NCBI GenBank assembly: GCA_029721435.1
Contig: CM056574.1
Location: forward strand, 72,521,501 to 72,585,500
DNA from: Gymnothorax reevesii
Taxonomy: Eukaryota; Chordata; Actinopteri; Anguilliformes; Muraenidae
Reading direction: 5' to 3'
DNA: 64,000 bases
This document shows positions 52,201-61,459 of the stretch, piece after piece. The notes below the pieces were generated by a model. That model was not told where the DNA came from, did no database searches, and saw only the letters and a list, made by a program, of their open reading frames with translations. Every line of letters starts with the position of its first letter. The first letter of the stretch is position 1. A program made the translations under genes and the position numbers.

Positions 52201-54619
52201 GATAAACGCATATTCACTCCAATTCAGTCATATTGTCACAATTCACTCAAGTTTGTCACTTTCCCACTAAGTGACCCGCAGAAAGGACATTTTTGACAAG
52301 AAAAAACTAAAAAAAAGAAAGTTTTTGAAAAAGTGAATATCTTCACTTCAGAAGCTTCTATTCACTTCCAAATGGCCAAACAATCACATGCGAACAAACG
52401 ATACAATATATGCATTGCACTGTGATCTGAAGCTGTTGCCAGGCCAGAAACACGCTCAGATTCACGTTCTGAGCTTAAAACCTCAAAGAAGCATGTTTTC
52501 ATGAAAGTACGTATAGCCACAGTTTCAGCGCTCTAGCTCGCTTTCTTACAGAGATAAACGCATATTCACTTCAATTCAGTCATATTGTCACAATTCACTC
52601 AAGTTTGTCACTTTCCTACTAAGTTACACACAGAAAGGACATTTTTGACATGCAAAACTAAAAAAAAGAAAGTTTTTGAAAAAGTGCATATCTTCACTTC
52701 AGAAGCTTATATTCACTTCCAAATGGCCATACAAGCACATTGGACCAAACGATACCATATAGGCATTGCACTGTGATCTGAAGCTGTTCCCTGGCCAGAA
52801 ACACGCACAGTTTCACTTTCTGAGCTTAAAACCTCAAAGAAGCGTGTTTTCATGAAAGTTCGTATAGCCACAGTTTCAGCGCTCTAGCGCGCTTCCTTAC
52901 AGAGATAATCGCATAATCACTCGAATTCAGTCATATAGTCACAATTCACTCAAGTTTTTCACTTTCCCACTGGGTTACACACAGAATGGACATTTTTGAC
53001 AAGCAAAGCAAAAAAAAAGAAAGTTTTTGAAAAACTGCATATCTTCACTCCAGAAGCTTCTATTCACTTCCAAATGGCCATACAAGCACATGGGAACAAA
53101 CGTTACCATATATGCATTGCACTGTGATCTGAAGCTGTTCCCAGGCCAGAAACACGCTCAGATTCACGTTCTGAGCTTAAAACCTCAAAGAAGCATGTTT
53201 TCATGAAAGTGCGTATAGCCACAGTTTCAGCGCTCTACCTCGCTTTCTTACAGAGATAAACGCATATTCACTCCAATTCAGTCATATTGTCACAATTCAC
53301 TCAAGTTTGTCACTTTCCCACTAAGTTACACACAGAAAAGACATTTTTGACAAGAAAAAACTAAAAAAAAGAAAGTTTTTGAAAAAGTACATATCTTCAC
53401 TTCAGAAGCTTATATTCACTTAAAATTGGCCATACAAGCACATTGGACCAATCGATACAATATATGCAATGCACTGTGATCTGAAGCTGTTCCCTGGCCA
53501 GAAGCACGCACAGTTTCACATTCTGACCTTAAAACTTCAAAGAAGCGTGTTTTCATGAAAGCACGTATAGCCACAGTTTCAGCGCTCTAGCGCGCTTCCT
53601 TACAGAGATACGAGCATATTCACTCCAATTCAGTAATATAGTCACAATTCACTGAAGTTGATCACTTTCCCACTGAGTAAGACACAGAATGGACATTTCT
53701 GACAAGCAAATCTAAAAAAAAGAAAGTTTTTGAAAAAGTGCATATCTTCACTTCAGAAGCTTCTATTCACTTCCAAATGGCCATAAAAGCCATTGGACCA
53801 AACGATACCATATACGCATTGCACTGTGATATGAAGCTGTTCCCAGGCCAGAAACACGCTCAGATTCACGTTCTGAGCTGAAAACCTCAAAGAAGCGTGT
53901 TTCCATGAAAGTGCTTATAGCCACAGTTACAGCGCTCTAGCTCGCTTTCTTACAGAGATAAACGCATATTCACTCCAATTGTCACAATTCACTCAAGTTT
54001 GTCACTTTCCCACTAAGTTACACACAGACAGGACATTTTTGACAAGAAAAAACTAAAAAAAAGAAAGTTTTTGAAAAAGTGCATATCTTCACTTCAGAAG
54101 CTTAAATTTACTTCCAAATGGCCATACAAGCACATGGGAACAAACGATACAATATATGCATTGCACTGTGTTCTGAAGCTGTTGCCAGGCCAGAAACACG
54201 CTCAGATTCACGTTCTGAGCTTAAAGCCTCAAAGAAGCATGTTTTCATGAAAGTACGTATAGCCACAGTTTCAGCGCTCTAGCTCGCTTTCTTACAGAGA
54301 TAAACGCATATTCACTTCAATTCAGTCATTTTGTCACAATTCACTCAAGTTAGTCACTTTCCCACTAAGTTACACACAGAGAGGACATTTTTGACATGCA
54401 AAACTAAAAAAAAAGAAAGTTTTTGAAAATGTGCATATCTTCACTTCAGAAGCTTATATTCACTTCCAAATGGCCATACAAGCACATTGGACCAAACGAT
54501 ACTATATAGGCATTGCACTGTGATCTGAAGCTGTTCCCTGGCCAGAAACACGCACAGTTTCACTTTCTGAGCTTAAAACCTCAAAGAGGCGTGTTTTCAT
54601 GAAAGTTCGTATAGCCACA

Positions 54620-54624
54620 GTTTC
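54620..54624. repeat. Target-site duplication gtttc, left copy
   Basis: Last five bases of satellite before the 5' LTR (gccacagtttc), repeated at 61455-61459 where the monomer continues (gtttcagcgctctag). Confidence 0.93.
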
Positions 54625-55416
54625 TGTTGGGATTCTGGATTCTGCTGTCTAGTTTAAGTTCTGTGCCTGGCCAAGTGCCATGATTGATTCTTGTGTTTAG
54701 AGACCACTGACTTTGTCTGACCATTCTTAGATTATGTATTGTGTATTTGGTATGAAGGATTTCCTGTTTTATCATTTTCATGTTTTGGTTATCAGTCTCC
54801 ATGCCATGTTTTGTTTTCATAGCCATGTTTCATGCCATGTTTATTTTCCATGCTTTGCACTTTGTCTCCCCTGTCTTGTCAGGTGTGTATCTTTGCTCAC
54901 GGTCCCTTGTCTTGTGTGACACTCATTCGGGTGATTTATTGGTTTCTGGGTTTCAATCTTCTTTCATGATCTCGTGTTCTTCCTTCCTCTCTCTTTTACT
55001 GTCTTACTAACACATACTAACGGTTTATTGTTTTTGCTAAATACTAACCCACACTAACCTTGTATATTTGGACTAACTTACTAACAAGCACTTGGGATTG
55101 TATAGCTGCACTTACTAATTAACTAATGATCTCTCAGCTGTCGCCCAATTCTAGTCTCCGCCTCCTTGCCTATCCCTAATTATCTCTGCTGCAGTTTTCC
55201 ACTTATATCTCATGCTTTCCTTTTCTTTAGACTATGCACTTTTAGTACTCCTTAACCGGAGCTGTTGTTTGTACTTAGGTTTGTCTTGTGATCCCTGTCT
55301 GTGTTTTGGCTACAGCCTAATTCATGTAATTAGTTTATTCCTCATGTGTCTCTCCCTAATCTTTGTTCCCATTGATTGCACCTGTTCTCCCTGGTCATGT
55401 GTTTACCCCGGGTGTG

Positions 55417-55423
55417 TATATAA
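55417..55423 (+). promoter_or_regulatory. TATA box of the 5' LTR
   Basis: tatataa, preceded by gtgtg. It lies 31 bp before the base inferred to be the first of the transcript from primer-site complementarity (55448). This is the normal RNA polymerase II TATA-to-start distance. The 3' LTR holds the same box at 60986-60992. Confidence 0.85.
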
Positions 55424-55447
55424 GATGTCTGTTTGGTACACTTTCTT

Positions 55448-55457
55448 GTCAGATCGT
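55448..55457 (+). promoter_or_regulatory. Inferred transcript 5' end / self-primer sequence
   Basis: gtcagatcgt. Its exact reverse complement, acgatctgac, is at 55888-55897, three bases after the 5' LTR. In Tf1-type elements the 5' end of the mRNA folds back on the primer-binding site, is cleaved, and primes minus-strand DNA. Position relative to the TATA box and to the LTR end both fit. The cap site itself is inferred. Confidence 0.75.
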
Positions 55458-55822
55458 TCTCCCTAGTTTTCTCGTGCCACGTTTCTCGCCTTGATTGCTC
55501 AGTGTTTATCTTTCTGATTGGATTGCTCGACTATTGATTTTGGTTTGCCCTTTTTGGATATTGTTGCATCTGTGAGTTTTGACCTTTTTCTGCCCGACCT
55601 TGATTTTGTGATTACTGCCCTGGTTTTGGATTCGGACTGTCTTTGGCTTATGAGTTTGTTTCTCCTCCAAACCTACGCCTGTGTACCGAACCCTTTTTGT
55701 CTGACCACGAACTTTGTTATTGGTGCCCTGGTTACGATTCTGGATTACGCCCATTGGATACTGTTTTTGGATTGTGGACTTTGTACCGTTGCCAGCTCTG
55801 TTGGGGGGTTTCCCCCTTCAGA

Positions 55823-55828
55823 AATAAA
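55823..55828 (+). terminator. AATAAA polyadenylation signal, 5' LTR
   Basis: aataaa in ttcagaaataaagcc. It is preceded by a ggggg-ttt-ccccc hairpin (55804-55816) and followed by a T/G-rich stretch (cctcctttttgcattc, ggttgtcgctcttgg). The functional copy for ending the genomic transcript would be the one in the 3' LTR. Confidence 0.7.
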
Positions 55829-55887
55829 GCCTCCTTTTTGCATTCTACTGGTTGTCGCTCTTGGTTCATTTCGTAAATCACAACATT

Positions 55888-55897
55888 ACGATCTGAC
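55888..55897 (+). promoter_or_regulatory. Primer-binding site, self-priming type
   Basis: acgatctgac lies 3 nt after the 5' LTR and ends one base before the gag start codon at 55899. It does not start with the TGG that pairs with a tRNA CCA end. It is exactly complementary over 10 nt to LTR bases 55448-55457, 31 bp downstream of the TATA box. This supports tRNA-independent self-priming as known for Tf1 and the sushi group. Confidence 0.78.
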
Positions 55898-55898
55898 C

Positions 55899-58800
55899 AT
55901 GACGGAGCCAGCGTCAGACCAGTCTCTGCAGGAGGCAGTGCACCAACAGGGCGCTCAGTTAGAATTCCAAGAGCGTCAGCTTCGGGCTCTTATGCAACAT
56001 ATGCAAACCATGAGTCTTCAGATGGCGGATCTCACTCGCTCTGTGCAAGACGCTCAGCGGCTACAGTCTCCCCAGCCTGCCGTCCATGCCACTCCTGCTC
56101 CTGCGTCTGCTCCGCCACTGCCAGTCTGCGAGCCACGCCTGCCACCGCCTGAGAGGTACGACGGGAACCCGGGAGCATGTCGGGCTTTTCTCACCCAGTG
56201 CAAGCTCATTTTCAGCCTACAGCCCTCGTCATTCCCCACCGAAAGAGCTCGGGTTGCTTTCATCATCACGCAACTGACGGGAAGGGCCAAGCAGTGGGCT
56301 ACAGCTGCATGGGAAGCAGATCTACCCTGCGTGCAGACATCTGGTCTGCTGGGTGAGGAGATGAGGCGCATCTTTGACCGCACGAAGCTGGGTCACGAGG
56401 CGGGACGAGAAATTCTGCGCATTCGACAGGGGAGCTGTTCCGTGGCCGACTACGCCATTGATTTCCAGACACTGGCTACCAACAGCAGGTGGGGACATAG
56501 AGCTTTGTTCGATGCCTTTTTTAACGGGCTTTCTGAAGCGTTAAAGGATGAGCTGGTTTCCCGGGAGTTACCGGAGGATTTGGATGACTTGGTCGACTTG
56601 GCTATTCGCGTGGATTCCCGATTGGAAGAACGCAGACGCTTCGCCTCCCGCAGACGACCTAACCCACTCCTCCAGAGCACTCTGCCTCTACCACCCCCTA
56701 CTGGCGACAGTCCTCCTGAGCCAGAACCCATGCAACTGGGCCGTACTCGCATCCCTGTGGAGGAGAAGAACCGCCGTCGCAGAGAAGGGGCCTGCTTCTA
56801 CTGTGGCAAGGGGGGACACCACATTGCTCAGTGTCCCAACAAGAGAAGTTCCCCTGGTGCACAGAGAAGAGTAGTGATTGGAGTGACGCCAGTGCAGGAG
56901 ACTAAGAACCGTACGTGCCTCCCAGTTATCCTGGAGTGGGGAGGAGGGAGTAAGTCCACCCTAGCCCTCATTGATACCGGCGCTGAGGAGAACCTCATCG
57001 ATGTGGAGCTGGCTCAAGAATGGGGAATCCCTACCGAGAGGATCTTTCCTGACCGGGTGGCCAATTCACTCAGTGGCCAGAAAATAGCCCAGATAACTCA
57101 CGCTACCAGCCCCATCAAACTCAAAACCTCAGGAAACCACCACGAAACCATTCAGCTCCTCCTCTTACATTCTCCCCATGCTCCCATTGTTTTGGGCCAT
57201 CCATGGATGGCCAAACACCTCCCAAATATTGATTGGCGGAAGAATGAGGTTAAGGGTTGGAGCCCCAACTGCTCCCTGGCATGCCTCCACAACGCCCGCG
57301 AACCTCAACACAGCCCATCCCAAGAAGAAATACCAGATCTTGAGAAGGTCCCCCTAGAGTTTCATGATCTCAAGGAAGTGTTCTCTAAGTCCCGGGCCAC
57401 CAGCTTACCACCTCACCGACCTTATGACTGCACCATAGACCTGAAGCCAGGTACTATGCCCCCTAGAGGCCGACTCTATTCACTCTCCAGACCAGAAACC
57501 CAAGCCATGGAGAAGTATCTCTCAGAGTCTCTTGCTGCTGGCATTATACGCCCGTCATCATCACCTGCTGGTGCCGGATTCTTCTTCGTGTCTAAGAAGG
57601 ACGGATCATTAAGACCCTGTATAGATTACCGTGGACTTAACGAAATAACTGTCAAGAATCGCTATCCACTTCCTCTAATGAACACTGCTTTCGATCTCCT
57701 GCAAGGAGCTAAGATTTTTACTAAGCTCGACCTCCGTAATGCCTATCACCTGGTACGCATCAGAGAGGGGGACGAATGGAAGACTGCCTTTAACACTCCC
57801 ACGGGACACTGGGAGTATTTAGTTCTTCCTTTCGGGCTTACTAACGCTCCAGCAGTGTTTCAAAACCTTGTCAACGATGTTTTAAGAGACATGATAAATA
57901 AGTTTGTGTTTGTGTATCTTGACGATATCCTGATTTTTTCAGAGTCCCAGGAGGCCCATGTCAAACATGTTCGCCAAGTGCTCCGTCGCCTCCTGGAGAA
58001 CCGCCTCTTTGTTAAAGCTGAAAAATGTGAATTTAATGTGGAAACCACTACGTTTTTGGGTTACATCATCTCCCCAGACACCATCCGGATGGACCCCCTA
58101 AAGGTGGAAGCTGTCACTAATTGGCCCAGACCAGAGGACCGTAAGTCTCTCCAGCGATTTTTGGGCTTCGCTAACTTTTACCGCCGGTTCATCCGGAATT
58201 ATAGTTCTGTTGCCGCTCCTCTTACTGCTCTCACCTCTTCTAAATCCAAGTTTCTGTGGTCCGAAAAGGCTGAAGAGGCCTTCAATGACTTAAAAGCTCG
58301 TTTCACCTCTGCACCTATCCTAACCATTCCCAATCCAGAACTCCAGTTTATTGTTGAAGTGGACGCCTCCAATATCGGTGCTGGAGCCATCCTGTCGCAG
58401 AGGTCCACAGAAGATGGTAAGGTCCATCCTTGTGCCTTCTTTTCTCGCCGCCTCAGCTCTGCAGAAAGAAACTACGACATTGGGAATCGGGAGCTGTTGG
58501 CGGTAAAGTTGGCCTTAGAAGAGTGGAGACAATGGCTGGAGGGCTCCAAGGTACCCTTCATTGTCTGGACAGACCACAAGAACCTGGAATATCTACAAAC
58601 GGCCAAAAGACTCAATCCGCGACAAGCCAGGTGGGCACTTTTCTTTTCACGATTCAACTTTCATATTGCCTATCGACCTGGAAGTAAGAATGTCAAGCCT
58701 GATGCCCTCTCCCGTTGTTTTGAAATCCAGGAAGAGGAAATTAACAAAGATACCATCCTCCCTAAAGAAGCGTTCATTAATGCATTATGTCTTGATATTG

Positions 58801-60161
58801 AGAGAGAAGTCAGAAATGCCCAAAACAATGCTGCTACTCCCAGTGCGTGTCCCACCAATTGTTTATATGTGCCAGCTACCTTACGCTCCCAAGTCCTGGA
58901 ATGGGGACACGCATCCAGACTGTCCTGCCACCCTGGTATCCGCCGCACTAAGAACTTTATTCTTCAGAGGTTTTGGTGGCCAGAACTCACTCAAGATGTC
59001 CAGGGCTTCGTTGCTGCTTGCTCGGTCTGTGCCCAGGCTAAGACTTCTCACCAACCACCTCAAGGTTTATTGCAGCCCCTTCCTACACCACACCGCCCCT
59101 GGTCCCATATTGCTCTTGATTTTATCACAGGCCTTCCCTCATCCAATCACCACACCACCATTCTCACAATTGTTGATAGATTCTCCAAAGCAGTTCACTT
59201 AGTTCCCCTCACTAAACTCCCTTCTGCTCAAGACACTGCCAACCTAGTAATCCAACATGTCATTAGACTCCACGGCATACCCACTGATATCACTTCCGAT
59301 CGCGGCCCCCAGTTCACTGCACTTTTTTGGAGAACATTCTTTAAAGCTTTAGGCACTTCAGTCAGTTTGTCATCAGGTTTCCACCCCCAGACTAATGGCC
59401 AGACCGAGCGAGCTAACCAGTGTGTGGAAAGTGTTTTACGATGTCTCTGTATTAGGAACCCCTCCTCCTGGAGCTATCAGTTACCGTGGGTGGAATACGC
59501 GTTGAACAGCCACACCTCTGCTGCCTCCGGCGTCTCCCCCTTCAAAGCCTGCCTGGGCTACCAGCCCCCTTTGTTCCCGTCCCAGGAGGAGGAGGTAGCT
59601 GTCCCCTCAGTCCGCGAATTCGTCCGTAGGTGCAGACGCACCTGGACTGCCACCCGCCAGGCCCTGCTCAGGTCGGTCGCTCGGATGAAAGAACAGGCCG
59701 ACAAGAGACGCACCGCGGCGCCCATGTACCGACCTGGGCAGCGGGTCTGGTTGTCTTCAAGGGACATTCCCCTCAGAGGTAACGGGGGTAAGCTTTTCCC
59801 CAAATTCCTGGGCCCTTTCACCATTGAAAGGGTCCTAAGTCCCACTGCCGTTCGCCTCCGTCTCCCCCTGTCCATGCGACGCATACACCCCACTTTCCAT
59901 GTGTCCCAGTTAAAACCTGCAGTAACCCACCCCCTGTCCTCTGGACCTGATCCCCCACCACCCGCCCGGATCATCAATGGAGGCGAAGCCTACACGGTCC
60001 GTGCCCTCCTGGACTCTCGTCGACGAGGCAGAGGACTGCAGTACCTCGTCGACTGGGAGGGTTACGGACCTGAACATCGCAGTTGGGTGCCAGCAAGGCA
60101 CATATTGGATAAAAACCTCATCAAAGACTTTCATGCTAGTCACCAGAGACTTTCAGGTTGA
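55899..60161 (+). CDS. gag-pol: Gag-Pol polyprotein (1,420 aa) of the chromovirus
   Basis: A single uninterrupted frame encodes all proteins needed for retrotransposition. The start (MTEPASDQ) is the first Met after the primer site; the frame remains open upstream to 55518 but that part is LTR. Approximate residues: coiled-coil-prone Gag N-terminus 8-55; Gag capsid-like region 85-280; zinc knuckle CX2CX4HX4C 299-312; aspartic protease DTG 359-361; reverse transcriptase about 490-760 with LPFGLTNAP near 645 and YLDD 673-676; RNase H acidic residues D822, E865, D892; integrase zinc site H1004, H1011, C1041, C1044; catalytic D1074, D1134, E1170 (D,D35E); GPF motif near 1310; C-terminal chromodomain about 1362-1412. 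No gag/pol frameshift is needed, so the Gag excess must be set after translation or otherwise, as in Tf1. No defect was found. Other long frames across this region are shadows. Confidence 0.96.
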   Translation: MTEPASDQSLQEAVHQQGAQLEFQERQLRALMQHMQTMSLQMADLTRSVQDAQRLQSPQPAVHATPAPASAPPLPVCEPRLPPPERYDGNPGACRAFLTQCKLIFSLQPSSFPTERARVAFIITQLTGRAKQWATAAWEADLPCVQTSGLLGEEMRRIFDRTKLGHEAGREILRIRQGSCSVADYAIDFQTLATNSRWGHRALFDAFFNGLSEALKDELVSRELPEDLDDLVDLAIRVDSRLEERRRFASRRRPNPLLQSTLPLPPPTGDSPPEPEPMQLGRTRIPVEEKNRRRREGACFYCGKGGHHIAQCPNKRSSPGAQRRVVIGVTPVQETKNRTCLPVILEWGGGSKSTLALIDTGAEENLIDVELAQEWGIPTERIFPDRVANSLSGQKIAQITHATSPIKLKTSGNHHETIQLLLLHSPHAPIVLGHPWMAKHLPNIDWRKNEVKGWSPNCSLACLHNAREPQHSPSQEEIPDLEKVPLEFHDLKEVFSKSRATSLPPHRPYDCTIDLKPGTMPPRGRLYSLSRPETQAMEKYLSESLAAGIIRPSSSPAGAGFFFVSKKDGSLRPCIDYRGLNEITVKNRYPLPLMNTAFDLLQGAKIFTKLDLRNAYHLVRIREGDEWKTAFNTPTGHWEYLVLPFGLTNAPAVFQNLVNDVLRDMINKFVFVYLDDILIFSESQEAHVKHVRQVLRRLLENRLFVKAEKCEFNVETTTFLGYIISPDTIRMDPLKVEAVTNWPRPEDRKSLQRFLGFANFYRRFIRNYSSVAAPLTALTSSKSKFLWSEKAEEAFNDLKARFTSAPILTIPNPELQFIVEVDASNIGAGAILSQRSTEDGKVHPCAFFSRRLSSAERNYDIGNRELLAVKLALEEWRQWLEGSKVPFIVWTDHKNLEYLQTAKRLNPRQARWALFFSRFNFHIAYRPGSKNVKPDALSRCFEIQEEEINKDTILPKEAFINALCLDIEREVRNAQNNAATPSACPTNCLYVPATLRSQVLEWGHASRLSCHPGIRRTKNFILQRFWWPELTQDVQGFVAACSVCAQAKTSHQPPQGLLQPLPTPHRPWSHIALDFITGLPSSNHHTTILTIVDRFSKAVHLVPLTKLPSAQDTANLVIQHVIRLHGIPTDITSDRGPQFTALFWRTFFKALGTSVSLSSGFHPQTNGQTERANQCVESVLRCLCIRNPSSWSYQLPWVEYALNSHTSAASGVSPFKACLGYQPPLFPSQEEEVAVPSVREFVRRCRRTWTATRQALLRSVARMKEQADKRRTAAPMYRPGQRVWLSSRDIPLRGNGGKLFPKFLGPFTIERVLSPTAVRLRLPLSMRRIHPTFHVSQLKPAVTHPLSSGPDPPPPARIINGGEAYTVRALLDSRRRGRGLQYLVDWEGYGPEHRSWVPARHILDKNLIKDFHASHQRLSG

Positions 60162-60176
60162 ACGCCAGGAGGCGTT
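60161..60176 (+). repeat. 6-bp inverted repeat after the gag-pol stop
   Basis: aacgcc and ggcgtt are separated by agga, starting on the last base of the stop codon and ending 4 bp before the polypurine tract. It could form a small RNA hairpin. Role unknown. Confidence 0.85.
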
Positions 60177-60180
60177 CGTT

Positions 60181-60190
60181 GGGAGGGGGG
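60181..60190 (+). promoter_or_regulatory. Polypurine tract (plus-strand primer)
   Basis: gggagggggg, followed by ttc and then the 3' LTR at 60194. Purine-only runs directly upstream of the 3' LTR resist RNase H and prime plus-strand DNA in LTR retrotransposons. Confidence 0.85.
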
Positions 60191-60193
60191 TTC

Positions 60194-61454
60194 TGTTGGG
60201 ATTCTGGATTCTGCTGTCTAGTTTAAGTTCTGTGCCTGGCCAAGTGCCATGATTGATTCTTGTGTTTAGAGACCACTGACTTTGTCTGACCATTCTTAGA
60301 TTATGTATTGTGTATTTGGTATGAAGGATTTCCTGTTTTATTATTTTCATGTTTTGGTTATCAGTCTCCATGCCATGTTTTGTTTTCATAGCCATGTTTC
60401 ATGCCATGTTTATTTTCCATGCTTTGCACTTTGTCTCCCCTGTCTTGTCAGGTGTGTATCTTTGCTCACGGTCCCTTGTCTTGTGTGACACTCATTCGGG
60501 TGATTTATTGGTTTCTGGGTTTCAATCTTCTTTCATGATCTCGTGTTCTTCCTTCCTCTCTCTTTTACTGTCTTACTAACACATACTAACGGTTTATTGT
60601 TTTTGCTAAATACTAACCCACACTAACCTTGTATATTTGGACTAACTTACTAACAAGCACTTGGGATTGTATAGCTGCACTTACTAATTAACTAATGATC
60701 TCTCAGCTGTCGCCCAATTCTAGTCTCCGCCTCCTTGCCTATCCCTAATTATCTCTGCTGCAGTTTTCCACTTATATCTCATGCTTTCCTTTTCTTTAGA
60801 CTATGCACTTTTAGTACTCCTTAACCGGAGCTGTTGTTTGTACTTAGGTTTGTCTTGTGATCCCTGTCTGTGTTTTGGCTACAGCCTAATTCATGTAATT
60901 AGTTTATTCCTCATGTGTCTCTCCCTAATCTTTGTTCCCATTGATTGCACCTGTTCTCCCTGGTCATGTGTTTACCCCGGGTGTGTATATAAGATGTCTG
61001 TTTGGTACACTTTCTTGTCAGATCGTTCTCCCTAGTTTTCTCGTGCCACGTTTCTCGCCTTGATTGCTCAGTGTTTATCTTTCTGATTGGATTGCTCGAC
61101 TATTGATTTTGGTTTGCCCTTTTTGGATATTGTTGCATCTGTGAGTTTTGACCTTTTTCTGCCCGACCTTGATTTTGTGATTACTGCCCTGGTTTTGGAT
61201 TTGGACTGTCTTTGGCTTATGAGTTTGTTTCTCCTCCAAACCTACGCCTGTGTACCGAACCCTTTTTGTCTGACCACGAACTTTGTTATTGGTGCCCTGG
61301 TTACGATTCTGGATTACGCCCATTGGATACTGTTTTTGGATTGTGGACTTTGTACCGTTGCCAGCTCTGTTGGGGGGTTTCCCCCTTCAGAAATAAAGCC
61401 TCCTTTTTGCATTCTACTGGTTGTCGCTCTTGGTTCATTTCGTAAATCACAACA
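60194..61454 (+). repeat. 3' LTR of the gypsy element
   Basis: 1,261 bp, the same length as the 5' LTR, with two differences found (T at 60342 and 61202 where the 5' LTR has C at 54773 and 55633). The TATA box is at 60986-60992 and AATAAA at 61392-61397. Transcripts started here would run out into the satellite. Confidence 0.97.
61392..61397 (+). terminator. AATAAA polyadenylation signal, 3' LTR
   Basis: aataaa at the same relative place as in the 5' LTR, 58 bp before the LTR end and just after the ggggg-ttt-ccccc hairpin. This copy would end the genomic transcript. Confidence 0.75.
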
Positions 61455-61459
61455 GTTTC
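61455..61459. repeat. Target-site duplication gtttc, right copy
   Basis: Right partner of 54620-54624. Dropping one copy restores an ordinary satellite monomer junction. Confidence 0.93.

Larger units (their letters stand above)
46256..54624 (+). repeat. Satellite array, ~350-bp monomer, middle segment
   Basis: Continuation of the same array between the solo LTR and the gypsy element, same orientation. The monomer broken by the solo LTR resumes exactly in phase at 46256, after a duplicated gcttc. The segment ends in mid-monomer at the gypsy target duplication. Monomers here belong to the same set of variants as 29-45 kb: the tacgagcat marker variant recurs at 47654, 50785 and 53586. Confidence 0.97.
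54625..55885 (+). repeat. 5' LTR of the gypsy element
   Basis: 1,261 bp, from tgttggg to cacaaca. U3 is 54625-55447, R starts at the inferred cap site 55448, and the AATAAA signal is at 55823-55828. The LTR contains several actaac motifs near 55008-55085 and repeated catg motifs near 54779-54850. An open frame runs through its end into gag (from 55518), but it has no known domain and the gag start lies downstream. Confidence 0.97.
54625..61454 (+). mobile_element. Complete Ty3/gypsy chromovirus (Tf1/sushi-like) retrotransposon
   Basis: The 6,830-bp element comprises a 1,261-bp 5' LTR, a self-complementary primer site, one gag-pol frame of 1,420 codons, a polypurine tract and a 1,261-bp 3' LTR. 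It is flanked by the 5-bp duplication gtttc. Pol order is protease, reverse transcriptase, RNase H, integrase, with a C-terminal chromodomain. This is the Ty3/gypsy order, and the chromodomain places it among chromoviruses. Comparing the LTRs I find two differences, both C/T (54773 against 60342, 55633 against 61202), so the insertion is very young. No stop or frameshift interrupts the coding frame, so it may be an active copy. There is no envelope-like frame between pol and the 3' LTR. Confidence 0.97.

Noticed and set aside
1..54624. CENP-B box or tRNA/5S-derived origin of the monomer
   Set aside because: I found no match to the TTCG....A..CGGG core and no pol III B-box-like GGTTCGA motif in the monomer variants read.
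54734..55466. Hydrophobic frames of 61-84 codons in the LTR, repeated in the 3' LTR
   Set aside because: They lie in U3, are T-rich by composition, and have no domain; they recur only because LTRs are duplicated.
55518..55898. Upstream extension of the gag-pol frame to a Met at 55518
   Set aside because: This stretch is LTR R/U5, an identical copy with one base change lies in the 3' LTR, and the primer site sits before the Met at 55899. The open frame is fortuitous.
58561..59202. 213-codon frame on the plus strand inside the pol region
   Set aside because: It overlaps RNase H and integrase in another frame, has no recognisable domain, and the main frame carries all catalytic motifs.
60162..60193. 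Envelope gene that would make the element an endogenous retrovirus
   Set aside because: Only 32 bp separate the gag-pol stop from the 3' LTR, and the frame ends in a chromodomain, typical of chromovirus retrotransposons.
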